From CAISDA01 sp050258555 (GTDB lineage: Bacteria; Bacteroidota; Ignavibacteria; UBA10030; UBA8401): a DNA stretch of 64,000 nt. The DNA lies in assembly GCA_050258555.1 (NCBI GenBank), contig JBLMZA010000040.1, positions 16,738-80,737 of the forward strand. The letters are read 5' to 3'. The notes beneath the pieces are model-generated. The model had not been told where the DNA came from. It was given only the letters and a program-made list of their open reading frames with translations, and searched no databases. The position numbers were made by a program, and so were the translations under genes. Positions within the stretch are counted from its first letter, which is position 1. Each line of letters opens with the position of its first letter. Below, piece by piece: positions 54,511 through 63,975 of the stretch.

Positions 54511-55920
54511 TCATCTTCGCAACAGCGCCTTGAGCGAAAGAAGCTCGCTGATGCTGATCATCTTCGACGTCCAGACGCCGGCGAAAAACACGCCGTACAT
54601 GATCAGCAGTTTCACTGCGAAATGCAAGCCGCTTGGAATGAGGAAAACGGCGTACGAGAGCACGCCGACCAGCGCCGCTTTCATTACCAGCGAGAGATAC
54701 TCTTCCCATCTGCCGAACGCCCTGACCTGCCGGAAGATATACCAGCTGTAGAGCACTTCCGAAAAAATCGAGGCAGCGATGACTCCGACAATGCCGAAGG
54801 CGACCGCCCCCAGCCAGCACAGGATGACATAGAGCGTGCTGACAAACATCATTCCCTTCAGATATTCCTTCTGCTTTTTCAGGGAGACCAGTGAATACTC
54901 GATCACCGCGCGCCCAAGCACGATGGCAATGATGATCAGCGACAGTTGCAGAATGTACCCCGTGCCGTAATACTTCGGACCATAGAGCACTTCCACGATG
55001 ATCTCGCCGAAGGGCGCGATGGTCAGAACCAGCAGAAGGCCTGAGACCATGAAAATCCGTGTGAGTTTCATGGCAAAGGCCCGGAACGCTTCCATATCGT
55101 GGACCAGCGAATTCACCACCGGGAAAAACGCCTGATATGCCGCGATAATACCGAAACTCCAGAATGCCAGCACCGGCCGATATGCCGCGCTGAAGGCCCC
55201 GACATCCTCTTTGCTCATCGTCACGCCGATGATGAATGTGTTATAGTTGTAGGGAATCTGCATCAGCGTGATCGCGATGCCGATCGGGGCGCTTTCCTTC
55301 AACAGCGGGACGATCTTCTTCATCGTGATCGCCGAAACAGCGAATCGGTTTCTCCGGAGATACAGGATTCCGAAGAGCGCTGCGACGATGATGAAGCTGA
55401 ACGAATGCAGCCATGACACAAACACGTCGGTGTGGAATTGTGCAGACGCACCGAGAAACGGCAACACAAACAGCAATGCCCGGACCGTCCGGATGATGCT
55501 GACGATCTCCATCCTCTCGTGCGCCTGATAAAACCATTCCAGCGATAGTGAGATGCCGATCAGAGAAATCAGCATGATGAAAATGATATCGGCATCCTGC
55601 GATTTGGAAAACAGCATCCGCACGATGAATGCGGCACCGATCACAAAAAGCGACAGCATTGTGCGGGCAAAGAAGACATTTTCCAGCACGAATGCGTCGT
55701 TGTCATGCTGTGTGATCCTCCGCACTCCGACGGTTTCCGTTCCGAATTCTGTGAAGCGCACAAAAAACGTGGAAATCGCCTGCGCGAACGAAAACCTCCC
55801 GAAATCTTCCGGCGTCAGCGCTCCTGCCACTTTGATCAGTCCGAAAAAGACGATCGCCTGGCTGATGACATTGCCGGTGAACAGCATGACGAAATTTTTC
55901 GATATCCGCTTAGCGAGCAT
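54511..55920 (-). CDS. Polysaccharide flippase (Wzx-type), second of two
   Basis: A 469-residue protein with about 12-14 transmembrane helices, beginning AKRISKNFVMLFTGNVISQAIVFFGLIKVAGAL, typical of PST-family repeat-unit flippases. It would carry undecaprenyl-linked repeat units to the periplasm for the Wzy polymerase. ATG 55920 was preferred to a TTG 15 bp upstream. It overlaps the polymerase gene by 11 bp. Confidence 0.9.
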   Translation of the reverse strand: MLAKRISKNFVMLFTGNVISQAIVFFGLIKVAGALTPEDFGRFSFAQAISTFFVRFTEFGTETVGVRRITQHDNDAFVLENVFFARTMLSLFVIGAAFIVRMLFSKSQDADIIFIMLISLIGISLSLEWFYQAHERMEIVSIIRTVRALLFVLPFLGASAQFHTDVFVSWLHSFSFIIVAALFGILYLRRNRFAVSAITMKKIVPLLKESAPIGIAITLMQIPYNYNTFIIGVTMSKEDVGAFSAAYRPVLAFWSFGIIAAYQAFFPVVNSLVHDMEAFRAFAMKLTRIFMVSGLLLVLTIAPFGEIIVEVLYGPKYYGTGYILQLSLIIIAIVLGRAVIEYSLVSLKKQKEYLKGMMFVSTLYVILCWLGAVAFGIVGVIAASIFSEVLYSWYIFRQVRAFGRWEEYLSLVMKAALVGVLSYAVFLIPSGLHFAVKLLIMYGVFFAGVWTSKMISISELLSLKALLRR

Positions 55921-57232
55921 GGCCGTGGATATCAAAACTCGTGCGGTTCACCTTTCTGTCCAGGACAGCGCCCACAATGATCGAAACGCCGAAGAAGAAG
56001 AAATACGGACTGATGCGCGTCGGCATCACGAAAAAGCTCATGCCGATGATCCCGAAGAGAAAGCCTGCCACAGCCAAGTCCACGTAGCTCCGGCGCGCCT
56101 TCACTCTGAACCAGAAAATGGACGCCAGCAGTCCCAGCAGGTACGGGCCGAGAAGCAGGCCGGCGATTCCGAAATCACCATGCAGCTCTCGCAGGTACGT
56201 CCCGGTGTTGGTCCAGACCGGTGTGCGGTAGTATTTCTGGAATGTCGATGCATGCACATCGAGGCCGAGGCGCTCGAGAATCCGGTAGACCGGCAGGAAT
56301 GTGTGTCCGCCCCACGGCGTCGACTCCCAATCATAATGCAGGTACTGATTCAGGACCGCATAGTCGGATGAGAGATACAGATACACCGACGGCGTGATGA
56401 CGCTTGCCATATTCAATTTCTTGAGCGTGCCGGACGATCCGCGCAGGCCCTCGTTGGAACCTCTCGTGCTGCGGATGAAATCCGCGCCGCCGATGAGAAT
56501 GGCCGCAAGCACGATCACCATGGCGATCTTCCTGAATCGGCGTCCATCCTGCTTTTCCCGCTCGGCCTGCCGCTTCTGCGTCAGGAAGTATGCGCTTGCA
56601 AAGAGTATGGAAACGATCAGGATATCCACTCTTCCCATATTGGCAAAGTCGATCATGATGATGATGACTGCCGGCAGGATGGCGGCGATCGTGAGCCGGC
56701 CGAGACGCTTTGTATAACTGCCGGCAAGCAGCGCAGCGGTGAACACAAGCGAACTGACGTACGGAATGCTGCCGGGCAGCCCTTCAGAAATGCGATAGGA
56801 ATACAGGAGATTGCCGAGCACAAAGGCCTTGCCCAGTCCGCCAAACAGTCTGGAGACGATGTAGAGGTCATGGACCGCGGCCGCAAACGTGAGGATGTTC
56901 AGGATCCAGAGCGCCGTCTTCACGCTTTTCATTTCTCCTTCGAACGAACGCGGCGGTTCTTCCGCATTCGGACGATCGGCTTCCCGGCCGGCCGTCCACC
57001 GGGCAAAGGCGACAGTGACCGCTCCCAGCACAAACAGCAGCCAGCATGCAACGATGACGGTCCATGTCTCGTACGACAGAACCGGATAGTTGATCATCCT
57101 GACTTCGAACAGCACCATTGCGCCGCACCAGATCGCCGTGTACAGGCTTACATGGTTGAACCATGCGCCGAAGATCTTCCGGCTGACGGCAGCGATCAGG
57201 AGTGCGACAGAAATGACTGTGATATACACCAT
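55910..57232 (-). CDS. O-antigen/exopolysaccharide polymerase (Wzy-like)
   Basis: A 440-residue membrane protein with about 11-12 transmembrane segments. A large periplasmic loop (about residues 265-360: RSTRGSNEGLRGSSG ... YRTPVWTNTGTYLRELHGDFG) is the usual site of the catalytic region in Wzy. The sequence resembles oligosaccharide repeat-unit polymerases. The assignment rests on topology and its position between wzz and wzx. ATG 57232 lies 23 bp after the wzz stop. Confidence 0.82.
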   Translation of the reverse strand: MVYITVISVALLIAAVSRKIFGAWFNHVSLYTAIWCGAMVLFEVRMINYPVLSYETWTVIVACWLLFVLGAVTVAFARWTAGREADRPNAEEPPRSFEGEMKSVKTALWILNILTFAAAVHDLYIVSRLFGGLGKAFVLGNLLYSYRISEGLPGSIPYVSSLVFTAALLAGSYTKRLGRLTIAAILPAVIIIMIDFANMGRVDILIVSILFASAYFLTQKRQAEREKQDGRRFRKIAMVIVLAAILIGGADFIRSTRGSNEGLRGSSGTLKKLNMASVITPSVYLYLSSDYAVLNQYLHYDWESTPWGGHTFLPVYRILERLGLDVHASTFQKYYRTPVWTNTGTYLRELHGDFGIAGLLLGPYLLGLLASIFWFRVKARRSYVDLAVAGFLFGIIGMSFFVMPTRISPYFFFFGVSIIVGAVLDRKVNRTSFDIHGHAR

Positions 57233-57255
57233 AGTGGCTTTTTCCCGGACACGAT

Positions 57256-58449
57256 CTAAATGGAGGCTTCGCTGCTGCGGATGCGATAGAAGGCCCGGAT
57301 CCGATCGAGACGGATTTTTACCTTCTGCAGCAGACGGCTTCCTGTGCCGTCGAGTTGTTCCAGCCGTTGAAAGAGGAATACCAATGCCACAGAAAGCGCG
57401 CACACCACCATTGTGACAAGAAGGACGATCAGCATGCGCGCGGGCTTCGCCTTCCGCGTGGCCGGCACCGCCTTGTCGAGAACCAGCAGGACAGGCACGT
57501 CTTTCTGTTCGTCGATTCTTGCCTGCTCGTAGACCGGCAGCAGGAATTCGAGAATCTTCTGCTGCGTCATCACGTCTCGGTAAAGACGCACACCTTCGAG
57601 TCCCGCCTGCGGAAATGTGCTCACCTTTTTCCCGATTTCCCTCAGCTCGGCTTTTGACTGTTGCAGGGCGGGATTGTCGGGGGCAACGTATTTTTCGAGC
57701 ACCGCGATTTCGATTTCCTTCTTCGCCTTTGTGGCATAGAGTTCGGCATACGCGGCGACGCTCGAATTCTTTTCATCGGTCGAGATGAAAATCTCCTTCT
57801 TCTGCTGGAACGCCTTCAGCGCATCCTCGGCATTGGCCAGATCGGCGCGGCATTGATCGAGCCTCTTTTCGATGAACTCGCGGTTGCTGCGCGCTTCCTG
57901 CGTGCCGAGACGGATGCTTGTCGTATTCAGCAGCTCGACGAAATAATTGGCCATATCGGCGGCGCGCTGCGGGTTCTTATCCATCACCTCCACATCGATA
58001 TTATCATCGTCCTGCGCTTCGGCCAGCATGTTTCCCTGAAGCGCCTTGATCGCGAGATCCATATTGTTGTCGGCAATCTCATAGACCGACATCAGGTTGA
58101 ACTTTTCGATCACGGCAGTCAGCGTCGAGCGGCTTTTCAGGATCGCAAGATAGCTGTAATTGTTCGAAGTTTTACCCAGGCTTCCGAGCGCCTTTCCTCC
58201 GGCGATGCCTTTCAGCAGCGAACTGGCCCCGACGGCGGATCCGAACAGATCCTGCTGCTTGGGAGGAAGGATAGACGCGGTGGATTTATACCAGTTCGGA
58301 AGCAGCAGGCAGATGCCTGTGGTGACCAGCGCCAGCACGAGCGTGTTGACGATGATGAAGTTCTTCCACCGCAGGAGAATTTCCAGATAATACAGCGAAC
58401 GCATGTTCGGGGCGGACGCTTTTGCGTCCAATCTGCTGATCTCAGCCAT
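57256..58449 (-). CDS. Polysaccharide chain-length determinant (Wzz-type, no kinase domain)
   Basis: A 397-residue inner-membrane protein with a transmembrane helix near residue 35-55, a large coiled-coil periplasmic domain (with DDDNIDVEVMDKNPQRAADMANYFV), and a second helix near residue 340 (ARMLIVLLVTMVVCALSVALVFL). It sets polymer length. There is no cytoplasmic tyrosine-kinase domain, so a separate kinase or none is used. It follows wza by 38 bp. Confidence 0.9.
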   Translation of the reverse strand: MAEISRLDAKASAPNMRSLYYLEILLRWKNFIIVNTLVLALVTTGICLLLPNWYKSTASILPPKQQDLFGSAVGASSLLKGIAGGKALGSLGKTSNNYSYLAILKSRSTLTAVIEKFNLMSVYEIADNNMDLAIKALQGNMLAEAQDDDNIDVEVMDKNPQRAADMANYFVELLNTTSIRLGTQEARSNREFIEKRLDQCRADLANAEDALKAFQQKKEIFISTDEKNSSVAAYAELYATKAKKEIEIAVLEKYVAPDNPALQQSKAELREIGKKVSTFPQAGLEGVRLYRDVMTQQKILEFLLPVYEQARIDEQKDVPVLLVLDKAVPATRKAKPARMLIVLLVTMVVCALSVALVFLFQRLEQLDGTGSRLLQKVKIRLDRIRAFYRIRSSEASI

Positions 58450-58487
58450 GAACCGGCTCCTTAAAAATCAGATAAATGCAATATCGG

Positions 58488-60164
58488 TTATTGTTTGAAG
58501 ACGAGCACAGCAAGCGTGACAACCGTGCCGACAATGCCGAACACTTTGCTGTATATGTCGATATAGAAGCTGAATGTTCTATACGGCTCCTTGGGCACCC
58601 AGACATAATCGCCGTCTTCGATCTTTGTTTCATCCGGCGCGAGCCACTGCTTCGTTGTGGCCTTGATGATGCGCACATCATTCTTGCGCGCGTATTCCGT
58701 AAATCCGCCGGCTTTCTCTATATAGTATTCATAATCGTATCCGTTCTCGAAGAGAATGTGCCCGGGATTCACCACCTGCCCGAACACATAGATCGTCTTT
58801 TTGCTGGATGCGATCGAGATATAATCGCCGTTGCGCAGCAGCACATCCTTCGTCGGATCATGCTTCTCGAACAATCCCACGAAATCCGTCACGACGAGCT
58901 CGCGGTTGAGGCGGATGTTCGTTTCCATATAGAAGTACGCCGAATCGTCGGGCGTGACGCCGCCGCGGGCGCTTTCGAGCCGCTCGGATTTGATCTCGTT
59001 CTCGGACACGGAATTCCGGTGCAGCTGCGATGTGGCCAGCGATGCATATTCGGTGAATCCGCCCGCCTGACGGATGATATCGCTCAGCTTCGTCGAATCC
59101 TTCGTGATGGGATAATAGCCGGTGTACCTCACTTCGCCGTCGATGTACACCTTGTCATCCCGCTTCACCGCCGGTTTCTCGCGCACGACCACCCTGTCGC
59201 CGCGCTGGAGCGGGAAATCGGGCTGGCTGCCGCGCAGGATCTGTCTCAGATCGAATGTGAATGTGCTCATCCGGTCGCCGTTGGACGAAGCACGGAATAC
59301 TTCGACATGAGAACTGTCGGCGATGGCCGTCAAGCCGCGCGCAATGTTCACCATCGTCGAGACGCTGTCCCCTTCCACAAACTCATACACGCCTTCCCCG
59401 TTGACGGCGCCATAGACGCCCACAAAATCGCGCGAGATCTCGGCCTTCGGCACGATAACCACATCGCCGTCTCTCAGGAGCGGATTGAATTCGCTTCGCC
59501 GTGTGGCGTAATATTTTTCGAGGTCGACCCGGCTTGTCGTTCCATCCTTGTGATGAAGCTGAATCCTTCGGCGCGATCCCTTCTTATCGGTTGTGAGACG
59601 CGGATCGAGTCCCTCTGTCGGCTTGATCTCCTTCAGCATTGTGCGCAGATTGCGGTCGGTCGGATCGTTGGCAAGCGCCACAACGACATCGACGCGTTCG
59701 GTGGCCTGCATGGCAAGGATGCCTTCGTTGGCGACGAAGCCCTTCACCGTCACATTGAACATGCGCGGCGTGGTGAGCGTAAAGACAATTTCTCCGACAA
59801 AATATTTTTTCCGGATCGTCTGGAGCGCCTTTTTCTTCACCGCATCGAGCGTCAGGCCCGCCACTGGAATCTCACCGACAGTCGGAATGATGAGTGTTCC
59901 TTCGGGTGTGACCGGGATCTGCAGACTCATGGGAGGGGTGACGATGACATTCGTCGTGAAGATATCTCCCGGTCCGACGATATATTCCATCGGATCGACC
60001 GGTCCGTCGAGCGTGGACACCTTCAACGTCTGATTGAGCATCAGGCTGGTTTCCTGCTGCCGTGCAGCCTGGGTCTGCGGCCGCTGTTGTTCCTGGGCCC
60101 GCACTGCGGACGTTGCAAGGCAGAGGAGGAAGAGGCCGTACAGTACATTCCTGAGAAACGTCAC
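58488..60164 (-). CDS. Polysaccharide export protein (Wza-like, multiple SLBB domains)
   Basis: Periplasmic/outer-membrane exporter of 558 residues, longer than E. coli Wza (379). A signal peptide (residues 1-23) is not a lipobox. A Poly_export domain begins near YIVGPGDIFTTNVIV. Several SLBB domains follow (GFVANEGILAMQ; VYGAVNGEGVYEF; YIDGEVRYTGYYPI; VFGQVVNPGHILF). The C-terminus is a single hydrophobic helix (FGIVGTVVTLAVLVFKQ), unusual for Wza. GTG 60164 has AAAGGG 7 nt upstream. Confidence 0.92.
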   Translation of the reverse strand: MTFLRNVLYGLFLLCLATSAVRAQEQQRPQTQAARQQETSLMLNQTLKVSTLDGPVDPMEYIVGPGDIFTTNVIVTPPMSLQIPVTPEGTLIIPTVGEIPVAGLTLDAVKKKALQTIRKKYFVGEIVFTLTTPRMFNVTVKGFVANEGILAMQATERVDVVVALANDPTDRNLRTMLKEIKPTEGLDPRLTTDKKGSRRRIQLHHKDGTTSRVDLEKYYATRRSEFNPLLRDGDVVIVPKAEISRDFVGVYGAVNGEGVYEFVEGDSVSTMVNIARGLTAIADSSHVEVFRASSNGDRMSTFTFDLRQILRGSQPDFPLQRGDRVVVREKPAVKRDDKVYIDGEVRYTGYYPITKDSTKLSDIIRQAGGFTEYASLATSQLHRNSVSENEIKSERLESARGGVTPDDSAYFYMETNIRLNRELVVTDFVGLFEKHDPTKDVLLRNGDYISIASSKKTIYVFGQVVNPGHILFENGYDYEYYIEKAGGFTEYARKNDVRIIKATTKQWLAPDETKIEDGDYVWVPKEPYRTFSFYIDIYSKVFGIVGTVVTLAVLVFKQ

Positions 60165-60280
60165 AAGGATACCCTTTTAACTGATTGAAAAAATTAGCAC
60201 TTCCGCTGCCGGCCATGGCACATCCTCCCCGCTGATTCCTCGAGTCCCCTTCCACGCCAGGTTCAGAGCATACAGATAAT

Positions 60281-60309
60281 AATATCGCTTGTATCGGCTA
60301 CAGAATCAA
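60281..60309 (-). promoter_or_regulatory. Predicted promoter of the exopolysaccharide operon
   Basis: Minus strand: TTGATT (60304-60309), 17-bp spacer, GATATT (60281-60286). This would leave a leader of about 110 nt before wza. I looked for a JUMPstart/ops element in the leader and did not find one. Confidence 0.5.
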
Positions 60310-60311
60310 GC

Positions 60312-60336
60312 AAAAACTGCGAATTCAAGGATTCGC
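60312..60336 (-). terminator. Possible terminator after the glycoside hydrolase gene
   Basis: Minus strand: GCGAAT-CCTTGA-ATTCGC followed by AGTTTTTG. The stem is only 6 bp, so termination may be partial, allowing some read-through into wza. Confidence 0.5.
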
Positions 60337-60373
60337 CGCGGAATCACAATCATTGCCGAGTATAGTATGCATG

Positions 60374-62269
60374 TCATTCGATGACGAGCAGAGAGTGAAT
60401 ATCGACGCGCGGAATGATGACGGATGCGATTCCGCTTTGATATGACATCGGCAGTTTCTTGTTTCCCGGGATGAGCGTGATCTTCGACGGCTTTTTTTGT
60501 GAGCGGTACGAAACATGTACATCCTTCACCGGCGGAATCTCGCTGTAAACGCCTGCCGCACCCACATCGGGACCTCTGCCGATATTGATCAGATTGACGA
60601 CCGTCTTTTTGCCGACGCGGTTCAAGGTTACATCCACTCCGTGCATCCCGGCGACAGTGACGGTCTGATCGGGAAAGAGCCGGTTGACGGACCGGCTGAT
60701 GCGGTCGCGTATTTCATCGGTCGGCTGTTTGTAATACTGTGTTCCGACGTCCTCCGGAATGAATCCGATCGAGCCTTTTCCGTATGGAACGATGGCGTCC
60801 TCTCCTCCGCTCTCGGTCTGCACTTCATCACGGAAGAAGCCTGAGCTGCGGGCGCCGGTCACCAGGAGCTTTCCGCCCTTCTTCACATAGTCGAGCAGCT
60901 CGCGCTTCATATCCGAGGCGAGATATTCCATTTCCGGAATGACGATGAGCGGATATCTGCTCATCTTCCCTTTCAGATGATGTTCGCTGATGACCTGCAC
61001 GCAGCGCTGGTCGTCGAGCATGGCGAACAGCACACCCTTGGCATATTCGCCTGTTCCCCACCCTCCGTAGAGTCCCGGGATCCTCTTGTAGAAATCATCC
61101 TTCGAATAAAAGAGCGCAACCTGCGGGATGGGAGATGCGCCCTTGCAGTATTTCTGTCGTTCGCGAATAAATTTTCCCACGCCGACCATCGGTTTGATCT
61201 TCGATGTCGTCACCGAACCATCCCGGTTCTGCGTGATGTATGCCTGGAAACCGCCGCCGAGCGAGATCACCGCAGCGGCTTCCTGCATGAGCTGCGTCTC
61301 GGTCTTGGGAGTCTGCACGCCGTTGTTCGTCACGAAGCTCCAGCTCAGAAGGTCCCACGGCTTTCCCTGATTCTGAAGATAGCGGCCCTCCCAACGCGCG
61401 GAGTTCATGCTGCCCACGTAGTTATAGTCTCCCGAGAGGAAATCCACATTGACAGAGACCGGCTCCGGCATGAAGGATGAGAAGGCCCAGTTGCTTGCAA
61501 TCTGGAATTTCGGATTATGCGCATGCACAGCGTCAACGTAATGCTTCAGGTAATCGAGATATGCCTTGCGGCTGAAGTCGCGGAGATCGTCGAATCCCGG
61601 TTCAGCGGCTGTTTTGGACAGCGACATGCGTCCCGATTTCTTCTTGAATGATTCCACTGACTTTGGGCTATAATCGATGCCGGTGGCCCAGCAATCTCCG
61701 TCCACCCACACGCCGTCCACGTGATACGTGTCGTTGAGTTCCAGGAATTGCGGGATCATGATTCGGTCGACATATGGTCCGAATACGGAAACCATATCAT
61801 GGTCGCGCCGACCGTCGGCATTCACGCGGGCGAGCGTCGAATCATTTTTAATGGCCTGCTGGTCGTACACGCCGGAATAATGCATATAGAGCGCGACGTG
61901 CTCCTTCGACGTCACGGAGCGCCAGAGGCGGAGCGGATCGCCCACGAATCCCGGCGCACGATTGCCCACCTTCGTCGGATAACTCGAGAGTCCCGGATGT
62001 CCCTTGCAGTCGATCTGTATGAAATCCGGATTGACCGAACGGAGGATTTCGAGGATCGACGCCTCCGTCACGTTCCGGCCGATCTCCTTCGAATCGGGTC
62101 CGGCATGGAAATCGAAATGCAGGCCGAAGAAGCTGCTCGATCTCCGAAGCGTCGTTTTTTTCGCATGCGGTTCCAATGCCAAGGCAGATGTGCCGACAAT
62201 CAGGAGCACAAGAATGATGACGATGAAAATGCGCAGTGCAGCTCTTCGTGAACCAAACTCGTTGTTCAT
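60374..62269 (-). CDS. Putative membrane-anchored glycoside hydrolase (TIM barrel)
   Basis: A 631-residue protein with an N-terminal hydrophobic anchor (residues 12-32). A (beta/alpha)8-type domain follows, with FFGLHFDFHAGPDS, FIQIDCKGHPG and a DGVWVDGDCW strand whose Asp could be catalytic. After residue 370 a glutamine-amidotransferase-like domain follows (LIVIPEMEYLASDMKRELLDYVKKGGKLLVTG), as in GH29- or GH42-like enzymes. The exact family is not assigned. Its position before wza suggests trimming of the exported polysaccharide. Confidence 0.72.
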   Translation of the reverse strand: MNNEFGSRRAALRIFIVIILVLLIVGTSALALEPHAKKTTLRRSSSFFGLHFDFHAGPDSKEIGRNVTEASILEILRSVNPDFIQIDCKGHPGLSSYPTKVGNRAPGFVGDPLRLWRSVTSKEHVALYMHYSGVYDQQAIKNDSTLARVNADGRRDHDMVSVFGPYVDRIMIPQFLELNDTYHVDGVWVDGDCWATGIDYSPKSVESFKKKSGRMSLSKTAAEPGFDDLRDFSRKAYLDYLKHYVDAVHAHNPKFQIASNWAFSSFMPEPVSVNVDFLSGDYNYVGSMNSARWEGRYLQNQGKPWDLLSWSFVTNNGVQTPKTETQLMQEAAAVISLGGGFQAYITQNRDGSVTTSKIKPMVGVGKFIRERQKYCKGASPIPQVALFYSKDDFYKRIPGLYGGWGTGEYAKGVLFAMLDDQRCVQVISEHHLKGKMSRYPLIVIPEMEYLASDMKRELLDYVKKGGKLLVTGARSSGFFRDEVQTESGGEDAIVPYGKGSIGFIPEDVGTQYYKQPTDEIRDRISRSVNRLFPDQTVTVAGMHGVDVTLNRVGKKTVVNLINIGRGPDVGAAGVYSEIPPVKDVHVSYRSQKKPSKITLIPGNKKLPMSYQSGIASVIIPRVDIHSLLVIE

Positions 62270-62292
62270 GGCAATCCTCTCAGAAATGAACG

Positions 62293-63975
62293 TTACTTTT
62301 GCAGGAGTAACTTTTTTGTCTCTGAATGCGTGCCGGCGCGCAACTGGTAGAAATAGACGCCGCTCGGCATGCCTGCGGCGTTCCACTGTTTCGTATAGTT
62401 GCCTGCAGGCAGTTCTTCGGATGCGAGCGCCGCGACTTCGCGGCCGATCACATCGAATATCTTCAGAGAGACATGGGATCGCGTCGGCAGGTTGAATGCG
62501 ATGGTCGTCGAAGGATTGAACGGATTGGGATAATTCTGCTTCAATGTATACGAAGTAGGGAGCGTTGCCAGCCCGTCACCCTGAGACTCGACTCCGAGTA
62601 CGACCTCGTCAAGCCGTGTAATAAATGCGCCGTTTCCCGTCAAGTGAATTCCATCTAACGCACAGTCTGTAGTGAAATTGCCGACAGTCCACAGCCCCTT
62701 TTTTCCATTCAGGGCCACAGCCGTCATCAATCCGGACGCGTCCCAGCCGACATTCGTCGTTGTTTTGCCCCAAAGGCATCGTCCGTCAGGACTATACTTG
62801 AGAATGAACGCATTCTGTCCTTCAAGAGCGGACGACCATGGTCCGAATGTCACCTGAGCACTCCAATACCCTCCGACACAATATGTGTTTCCCTCAGCAT
62901 CGACTTTCAGTCCCTTCCCGATCGAAAACCCGTTACCGCTATTCGCTGTAGCCCACAAGCATGAACCTTTCGAATCATATCGTGCGACGAACGTTCGGTA
63001 GGCATCGGAGTGGGGCAATTGGAATTGATCGAACGAAGGATCTGAACTTATAATTTCTCCAGTGATCGTGCTATTCCCTTCACGATCAGTAGAAATTCCA
63101 TTTGCATTAAGAAGTGCCCATGTGGTGGAGACCGACTGCTTGGCCCACTCGGGATTTCCGAGACTATCGATTTTGGCGATAAAAATGTCCTTGCCTCCGC
63201 CTGCATCCAATGCACTATTCGCGAATTGCATGGTGCCATAGAACGATCCGGTCACATAAACGTTCTCTGCCGGATCTACACTGATGCTTCTCCCAAACGA
63301 ACCGGATGAACTATTGGTACTGCCACCCCGCACAGCCCATAAACACGCACCATACGAATCATATTTTGCGACAAACATATCTGTTGCATTTGCTTGTGTA
63401 ATTAATGCCTTTCCATTTCCAAATGCCGCTGTGCCTTGAAACGTCCCTGTAACATAACAATTTCCTTTTAAGTCCATCGTCACTCCCAATCCCACATCGA
63501 TTGATTTGCCGCCGATAGGCACTGCCCAGAGACACTCTCCATTGGTGTTGTATTTTGCCAGAAAAGCATCATTTTCACCATTTCCCGTTACAGAGACAGA
63601 ACCCAACATCAGGCGGCTCCCTGTAAAGCCGCCGGTGAGATAAATATTCCCTGAGGCATCGGCTGCTAAATCGCGCGGCCAGAAAGAGGTCATACCCCCC
63701 TCTTGCTTAACCCAGATGAAATTGCCAGCAACATCAAGCTTTGCAAGAATACAATTAGAAACTCCGGCAGTGGAGAATTCTTGCTGTCCAATTCTGATCG
63801 CTCCATTAATTTCCCCGGAAAAATATGAATTCCCGGCAGAGTCAACGCCGATTCCCAAAAATTCAACGCGACCCAACACCGACTGAGCCCAGGTAAAGGA
63901 TGGAACTTGGGAATAAAGATCGGGGGCAGTTCTGAGAATGATCAGCGCTAACAATGTTTTAATAAAGAGGCGCAT
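62293..63975 (-). CDS. Secreted SBBP-repeat protein with sorting module
   Basis: A 560-residue exported protein. After a signal peptide (residues 1-22), residues 28-440 carry repeats with the core GNSYFSGEIN / GNIYLTGGFTG / GNCYVTGTFQG and FVAKYDSYGACLWA, typical of SBBP-type propellers. The C-terminus is the sorting module NYPNPFNPSTTIAFNLP ... GVYFYQLRAGTHSETKKLLLQK. Function is unknown, likely surface or extracellular. The gene is visibly richer in A+T than its neighbours, especially 62650-63975. It ends 23 bp before the glycoside hydrolase. Confidence 0.85.
   Translation of the reverse strand: MRLFIKTLLALIILRTAPDLYSQVPSFTWAQSVLGRVEFLGIGVDSAGNSYFSGEINGAIRIGQQEFSTAGVSNCILAKLDVAGNFIWVKQEGGMTSFWPRDLAADASGNIYLTGGFTGSRLMLGSVSVTGNGENDAFLAKYNTNGECLWAVPIGGKSIDVGLGVTMDLKGNCYVTGTFQGTAAFGNGKALITQANATDMFVAKYDSYGACLWAVRGGSTNSSSGSFGRSISVDPAENVYVTGSFYGTMQFANSALDAGGGKDIFIAKIDSLGNPEWAKQSVSTTWALLNANGISTDREGNSTITGEIISSDPSFDQFQLPHSDAYRTFVARYDSKGSCLWATANSGNGFSIGKGLKVDAEGNTYCVGGYWSAQVTFGPWSSALEGQNAFILKYSPDGRCLWGKTTTNVGWDASGLMTAVALNGKKGLWTVGNFTTDCALDGIHLTGNGAFITRLDEVVLGVESQGDGLATLPTSYTLKQNYPNPFNPSTTIAFNLPTRSHVSLKIFDVIGREVAALASEELPAGNYTKQWNAAGMPSGVYFYQLRAGTHSETKKLLLQK

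Noticed and set aside
58476..60188. Plus-strand open frame of 570 codons
   Set aside because: Antisense to the wza-like gene, whose SLBB domains and signal peptide are clear; no domain is seen in the plus-strand product.
59872..60255. Out-of-frame open frame with GGAGG and ATG just before wza
   Set aside because: The ribosome site is good, but the product has no hydrophobic signal or domain and mostly overlaps wza in another frame. A leader-peptide role cannot be excluded but is unsupported.
60165..60280. Possible JUMPstart/ops element in the wza leader
   Set aside because: Only GGCAGCGG is present, not the GGCGGTAG ops core.
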